In this document: in pieces, positions 33,173 through 36,839 of the stretch
How the letters are laid out: each line of letters starts with the position of its first letter
Position numbering within the stretch: position 1 is the first letter of the stretch
Assembly: GCA_964564735.1 (NCBI GenBank)
Contig: CAZMCH010000035.1
Location: forward strand, 1 to 36,839
Source: CAZMCH01 sp964564735
Lineage (GTDB): Bacteria; Poribacteria; DTPJ01
Length of the DNA: 36,839 bases
Reading direction: 5' to 3'
Notes under the pieces: generated by a model
Seen by the model: the letters and a program-made list of their open reading frames with translations, nothing else
Told to the model about the DNA's origin: nothing
Databases searched by the model: none
Translations under genes and position numbers: made by a program

Positions 33173-33173
33173 A

Positions 33174-34358
33174 TTAGTTCTGTAAAGATGAAGCTTTTGC
33201 AAGCCTCATTTCGCCATTATTTTGTTCTGTAAGTAATTTGAGGAGTTTGGCAAGTTTTCCTGTTGGCGAAGGCTCCCAAGTTTCTATTCCTACGCCATAA
33301 ATTTTAGTATTTTTATTCAATTTCTTTACTTCTTGTGCAATGACTACCGGATCAACTTCTCCGGCTGTTGGCTGTATATCAGTAACAAGGACAATAACAG
33401 ACGGTTCCATACTCAAGGCATATTTCAGCGCACCCAATATATCAGTTCCCACATTATTTTCTATATTTCTTGTGTTAATATTATTAAGAAATTTGGTTGC
33501 TTTTTCTACATTACTGAAAGTGGCTGGGATAGGTTGATCTCTAAAACCCTTTATAACTGAGTAAAAAGTTATTATATTAAATTGATCTGAATCATCAAGC
33601 TGTAATAGAGATTCCTTAATTGATCTTATGGATAAATCAAGTTTTGAGCCGATAGACATACTAGATGACACATCAAGGCAGTAAATGACTTTTTGTGATC
33701 CGCCGAGTTCATCAAGAAAGTCAATTATACCAAGTTTATCACCAATGAGTTTTCCTATTCCATCACCTTTGCCACTTCCTCTTCCTCCACCGCTACCAGT
33801 CAGACCATCACCCGAAGTTCCGTCACCTCTGCCTCCAAGTCCAAGAATAGTAGCACCGCTTCTTGTCCCTTCTCCACCTGTCCCTTTTGCCCTGACCTGA
33901 TTACCAACTATGCCATCACCATCAACGGGACCTACTTTTGTTGAAACAAGCTGAGATAAATTAGATTCATCCATTTTTAGCTGTGCAGAAGTCAAAATAT
34001 CAGGTATTGCTTCCCGCTTTGGAAATTTATTAATCTCAACGCTTCTCTCCACTTTTCTATCACTCTTTTGTAACACCCATGTTACTTTACTTGCGGATGC
34101 CAATACAGTTTTCTTTCTTGAACCATCTTTCATATCTTTTTGGGAATCTTTTTTCAAGTTAATTAACTCTTTTGGTGGTTCTGCCTTTTTTAATACTGGA
34201 TCGGGAACATCTCTCACCCAAGATACATTGATCGCTTTCCCAACTTTTACCGCTGCACCATGAATTGGTATGCTCATTATAGATAAAGCAACTATTATAT
34301 GTATAGCAATTGAAATTATATAAGGAACGCTGATTTTATTATGTTTTTGTGTATTCAT
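33174..34358 (-). CDS. Membrane-anchored von Willebrand factor A protein
   Basis: 394 residues from the ATG at 34358; the longer reading starts at a TTG. One N-terminal membrane helix (about 12-32, YIISIAIHIIVALSIMSIP) has the look of a TonB-type anchor and is followed by a charged Lys/Pro linker. A Gly-rich segment (about 160-205, e.g. GGRGDGTSGDGLTGSGGGRG) leads to the VWA domain (about 222-385). The MIDAS residues are Asp229, Ser231 and Ser233 (DVSSS), Thr in VGTDILGA, and Asp in VLVTDIQP, so metal binding is intact. It is likely periplasmic, in protein-protein or matrix contact. No MoxR ATPase lies next to it. Confidence 0.85.
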   Translation of the reverse strand: MNTQKHNKISVPYIISIAIHIIVALSIMSIPIHGAAVKVGKAINVSWVRDVPDPVLKKAEPPKELINLKKDSQKDMKDGSRKKTVLASASKVTWVLQKSDRKVERSVEINKFPKREAIPDILTSAQLKMDESNLSQLVSTKVGPVDGDGIVGNQVRAKGTGGEGTRSGATILGLGGRGDGTSGDGLTGSGGGRGSGKGDGIGKLIGDKLGIIDFLDELGGSQKVIYCLDVSSSMSIGSKLDLSIRSIKESLLQLDDSDQFNIITFYSVIKGFRDQPIPATFSNVEKATKFLNNINTRNIENNVGTDILGALKYALSMEPSVIVLVTDIQPTAGEVDPVVIAQEVKKLNKNTKIYGVGIETWEPSPTGKLAKLLKLLTEQNNGEMRLAKASSLQN

Positions 34359-34522
34359 CTTTTTATCGCCTGCCTTCAAATTAATATAAAATATGATGAT
34401 TATATATAAATGCTTCTTCTATTTCTGTCAAACAAATAATAAAAATGTCTTATTCCTTTTTAGATTTATTATTAAATTTCTATATGTTTAAACGAGAATA
34501 TATAAATTTTGTTGACACAATA

Positions 34523-34552
34523 ATTATAATGCTCTGAATATTTAATTGACAA
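34523..34552 (-). promoter_or_regulatory. Sigma70-type promoter for the VWA gene
   Basis: On the minus strand TTGTCA (34547-34552) and TATAAT (34523-34528) are separated by 18 bases, about 165 bases upstream of the VWA start. Confidence 0.4.
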
Positions 34553-34596
34553 TTTATTATGTCAAAACACTAGGTTATTGATCACCTTTTTAGGAA

Positions 34597-34765
34597 TAGA
34601 ACGCGGATTAAGCGAATTGACGTTGATTTAGTTCGTAATAAGTAAAGCGTAATGCGTGATACATTATGGTAACACGTTTTACGTCTTACGTTTTACGCAT
34701 TACATTTTTTATTCCCCAAATCCACTCAATCAGCGTTCTATAGATATTTAATTTAGTCATCCATT
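34597..34765. repeat. Dispersed repeat copy B (GAACGC...GCGTTC ends)
   Basis: The left end ATAGAACGCGGATTAAGCGA is inverted against CCACTCAATCAGCGTTCTAT at the right. The interior shares GATTTAGTTC-TAATAAGTAAAGC-TAATG with copy A. Copy B has an extra inner palindrome, GTAATGCGT/ACGCATTAC, absent from A. Similarity with A continues past the right end (TATTTAATTTAGTCA). Confidence 0.6.
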
Positions 34766-34794
34766 GGAAAATATAGAGCCAACTGATCTAAATA

Positions 34795-35304
34795 CTACCA
34801 AATATTATAATGCACTCTAGATTCATCATAGCGATTGGCAGGCGGTTTTTGTTCTGCTGGATAGCCGATTGAAAGCAGGGCAAATGGTATAACTTTTTCG
34901 GGCATCCCAAGCAGTTTTCTTATCCCAACAACCCGATCTTCAATAGGATAAACACCAAGCCATACTCCGCCTAGTCCTATTGCATTCGCTGCGATTAATA
35001 TATTTTCTGTTGCGGCTGAACAATCCTGCACCCAATAGCCTTGATATTTTTGTAAAGTTTCATCACCACATATAAGTATTGCTAATGGTGCTTCTTTTAA
35101 CATGCCAGAATATGGGTGTATCTTTGGAATTTCATCAAGTATTTTATGATCGGTTATGGCAACAAAATGCCAGGGTTGCTCGTTGCCTGCTGATGGTGCG
35201 CTCATACCCGCCTCAAGCAGTTCCTTTACTATTTCATCTGATACTTTTTTGTCTGTGTATCTACGAATGCTTCTTCTTGTCAAAATCGCTTCCATTGCTT
35301 CCAT
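34795..35304 (-). CDS. Nitroreductase family protein
   Basis: 169 residues of the FMN-dependent NfsA/FRP-like family. RRSIRRYTDKKV (10-21) is the FMN phosphate-binding start, APSAGNEQPWHF (36-47) contacts the flavin, and GLGGVWLGVYP (about 111-121) is the third conserved region. It is a cytoplasmic NAD(P)H-linked reductase; the substrate is unknown. AGGAGG (35311-35316) overlaps the stop of the upstream mannonate-dehydratase-like gene, so the two are co-translated. A second nitroreductase lies just upstream on the other strand. Confidence 0.9.
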   Translation of the reverse strand: MEAMEAILTRRSIRRYTDKKVSDEIVKELLEAGMSAPSAGNEQPWHFVAITDHKILDEIPKIHPYSGMLKEAPLAILICGDETLQKYQGYWVQDCSAATENILIAANAIGLGGVWLGVYPIEDRVVGIRKLLGMPEKVIPFALLSIGYPAEQKPPANRYDESRVHYNIW

Positions 35305-35315
35305 AATTTTTCCTC

Positions 35316-36281
35316 CTATGATTCGGAATTAATAACCTGTAATAGTGCTGACATATAGCCAATAGCATAAGCACGACCTATATATGACCAAGGAAGGTCA
35401 TTTGTCATGTGAGGGACGTGATCGGGTATAAGTATGCCCTTAAAGCCGACTTCCTTATATGTTTTCATGGCTTTGAACATATCAACATCCCCCTCGTTGA
35501 TAAATGATTCTTTGAAATGAGGAACAGACCCAATAACGTTCCTGAAATGGACATATAAAATCTTTTCCCCACCAAAATAGCGTATAACGGAATAAACATC
35601 CTCGCCCATTTCTGCCCATGTTCCCTGACAGAATTCTAAACAATGACTGGGGCTATCAATTATCTCCATTGCCCTTTTAAAATTCTCAAAATTCCTGAAT
35701 ATTCTTGCTATACCTCCGAGAGATTCAACAGGTGGATCGTCTGGGTGGATACCTAGCTTAATTCCTGCCTCCTCTGCAACAGGTATAACACCTTTTATAA
35801 AATATGTATAATTGTCCCATATTTCCTCTTCGGTATAGACTCGCCCATGTGTCAATGGTCTTTGTTTTGCAACTTCATAGTCAAATGCTGTAGCCATTGC
35901 ACCACCACGGACAGGCTCAGGATCGGTTCGCCAAACAGAATTTGGCATCCAATGGTAACCAAATATAGGCACACCAGCTTTACCCATATTATGGATTGTC
36001 CATTTCATATTCTCCAACTGCTCTTCACGCCCCGGCAAGCCTAGCATTATTTTATCGTAAAAATGTGTTGGAACATTCTCTATCGCACCCATGCGCAAAC
36101 CAGCATTTTCAACTTGTTTTCTCAAAGCTAGTATATCTTCATACTCCCATCTTTTATCTCCAGGTAGTTTTGGAAAATGTATGATAACATCTTCTACACC
36201 AACTTGCTTGATATAACTAATACGCTCTTCATTTAAATCATTAAATTGACCAAAACCTAATCGCATCGGCAATTCTTGCAT
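35316..36281 (-). CDS. Mannonate dehydratase (UxuA)-like TIM-barrel enzyme
   Basis: 321 residues. The ATG at 36281 is preferred because AAGGGG sits 6 bases upstream; the ATG at 36287 is too close to that site. LGIHPDDPP, then SHCLEFCQGTWAEMG and LYVHFRNVIGSVPHFKESFI, then EGDVDMFKAMKT follow the UxuA metal- and substrate-binding pattern. UxuA dehydrates D-mannonate to 2-keto-3-deoxygluconate. The protein is somewhat shorter than classical UxuA (about 350-390 residues), so it may be a related xylose-isomerase-like TIM barrel with another sugar-acid substrate. It links in theme to the SDR at 9691 and the oxidoreductase at 2034. A promoter is proposed at 36344-36372. Confidence 0.75.
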   Translation of the reverse strand: MQELPMRLGFGQFNDLNEERISYIKQVGVEDVIIHFPKLPGDKRWEYEDILALRKQVENAGLRMGAIENVPTHFYDKIMLGLPGREEQLENMKWTIHNMGKAGVPIFGYHWMPNSVWRTDPEPVRGGAMATAFDYEVAKQRPLTHGRVYTEEEIWDNYTYFIKGVIPVAEEAGIKLGIHPDDPPVESLGGIARIFRNFENFKRAMEIIDSPSHCLEFCQGTWAEMGEDVYSVIRYFGGEKILYVHFRNVIGSVPHFKESFINEGDVDMFKAMKTYKEVGFKGILIPDHVPHMTNDLPWSYIGRAYAIGYMSALLQVINSES

Positions 36282-36343
36282 GTTCATCCCCTTTTCTAAA
36301 AAGGTATAAAATATATGGCTAACATGACAAAGGTATCTTTTAT

Positions 36344-36372
36344 ATTCTAGCATAACATAAACTTGTGATCAA
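36344..36372 (-). promoter_or_regulatory. Sigma70-type promoter for the mannonate-dehydratase-like gene
   Basis: On the minus strand TTGATC (36367-36372) and TAGAAT (36344-36349) are separated by 17 bases, about 63 bases upstream of the start. Confidence 0.5.
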
Positions 36373-36391
36373 TGATCAGGTTCATTATCCG

Positions 36392-36420
36392 TTGACATCA
36401 TATATTCACTATGTTAGAAT
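36392..36420 (+). promoter_or_regulatory. Sigma70-type promoter for the terminal nitroreductase
   Basis: TTGACA (36392-36397) and TAGAAT (36415-36420) are separated by 17 bases, about 67 bases upstream of the ATG at 36487. It is back-to-back with the minus-strand promoter at 36344. Confidence 0.6.
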
Positions 36421-36486
36421 CTGCTATAACAAGGATAAGGGCTATCTTCATAGACATTATTAAAAAACATTTGGGAGTGTGAAATT

Positions 36487-36831
36487 ATGGAGTTTATGGA
36501 TGTTATATCAAAGAGAAGAAGCATAAGAAAATACAAACCAGATGCAGTTTCGGATGAAGATATTAATTATGTTCTCGAATCAGCAAGACTTGCACCATCT
36601 TGGGCAAATAGCCAGTGCTGGAAATTCATTGTGATTAAAGATAAAAAAATAAAAGATGACCTTGCAACTGCTGGAAATGGCTGGATCGCGCATGCGCCTG
36701 TCATAATCGCTGCTTGCGCTGATCCGACCAAAACGGGGACAAAAGGTGATCAGCAATATTACATGCTCGATATCGGTATTGCTATGGAGCATCTGATTTT
36801 GGCAGCAGTAAACAAAGGCTTGGGAACTTGA
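36487..36831 (+). CDS. Nitroreductase family protein, cut by TGA near the window end
   Basis: 114 residues are readable, starting after GGGAGTG. KRRSIRKYKPDAV and APSWANSQCWKF are the first two flavin-binding regions, and DIGIAMEHLILAAVNKGLGT leads into the third. Full-length relatives are about 160-190 residues and usually continue GLGTCWIGAF. Here GLGT is followed by TGA (36829-36831) and then TTG ATA GG, i.e. L-I-G, so homology seems to continue beyond the stop. This is a truncated or pseudogene form, a selenocysteine site at the usual Cys position, or a sequence error. The window ends 8 bases later, so it cannot be resolved here. Confidence 0.8.
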   Translation: MEFMDVISKRRSIRKYKPDAVSDEDINYVLESARLAPSWANSQCWKFIVIKDKKIKDDLATAGNGWIAHAPVIIAACADPTKTGTKGDQQYYMLDIGIAMEHLILAAVNKGLGT

Positions 36832-36839
36832 TTGATAGG

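Larger units (their letters stand above)
34359..34794. other. Gene-free region with a promoter and dispersed repeat B
   Basis: 436 bases without a credible gene, upstream of the VWA gene. It holds the promoter at 34523-34552 and repeat copy B at about 34600-34760. Confidence 0.6.

Overview
The window is AT-rich bacterial DNA, visibly poor in G+C throughout. Several things point to an uncultured diderm of the Poribacteria / Planctomycetes-like kind: a very large secreted NHL-propeller plus tandem-repeat protein ending in a dockerin-like calcium-loop pair, three EutN/CcmL microcompartment vertex genes, a ThuA-like protein, a short mannonate-dehydratase-like enzyme, Gfo/Idh/MocA and SDR sugar enzymes, and SurA-like and usher-like envelope proteins. 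That placement is an inference from gene content; there is no rRNA here.

Layout. 1-1000: a decayed IS3-type insertion sequence. 1141-4394 (+): an NAD-dependent epimerase coupled by an ATGA overlap to a Gfo/Idh oxidoreductase, then a FolE2-fold protein whose expected zinc ligands are mostly missing, followed by a small winged-helix protein. 4602-7328 (-): a divergent SecA with an insert ahead of its motor and no C-terminal zinc tail. 7650-21660 is one long minus-strand run. In reading direction it holds an iron-type ABC substrate-binding protein, an orphan DNA methyltransferase, a small protein with the 20-codon stump of a partner gene, the ABC ATPase, a fused double-domain permease, the giant NHL/cadherin-like/dockerin protein, a lipoprotein, an SDR, an aminotransferase and three BMC pentamer proteins, closed by a strong terminator. 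21850-25056 (-): a 115-nt candidate structured RNA, tRNA-Gln abutting ispE, a ThuA-like gene, an RRM protein and a SurA-like PPIase. 25608-33153 (+): a subunit / chaperone / usher-like operon, then an MtnX-like HAD phosphatase, galT and galK. 33174-36281 (-): a membrane-anchored VWA protein, a nitroreductase and a mannonate-dehydratase-like gene. The window ends in a second nitroreductase (+) that meets a TGA where relatives tend to have Cys.

How the genes fit together. The 25608-30056 operon looks like a minimal non-canonical chaperone-usher pathway: a spore-coat-U-like subunit, a two-Ig-domain periplasmic chaperone, and a beta-barrel protein with trailing SdrB/CNA-B-like domains. The SDR-aminotransferase-BMC-P operon suggests a shell-associated pathway, but no hexameric BMC-H gene is in view. 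galT and galK provide two Leloir steps. The epimerase/oxidoreductase pair, the SDR and the mannonate-dehydratase-like enzyme fit uronate or sugar-acid use.

The least expected observation is an apparent mobile protein module of about 60-70 residues. It sits in frame both in the periplasmic loop of the ABC permease and inside the second Ig domain of the chaperone, two otherwise unrelated proteins. A dispersed short repeat family with GAACGC...GCGTTC ends occurs at three intergenic sites.
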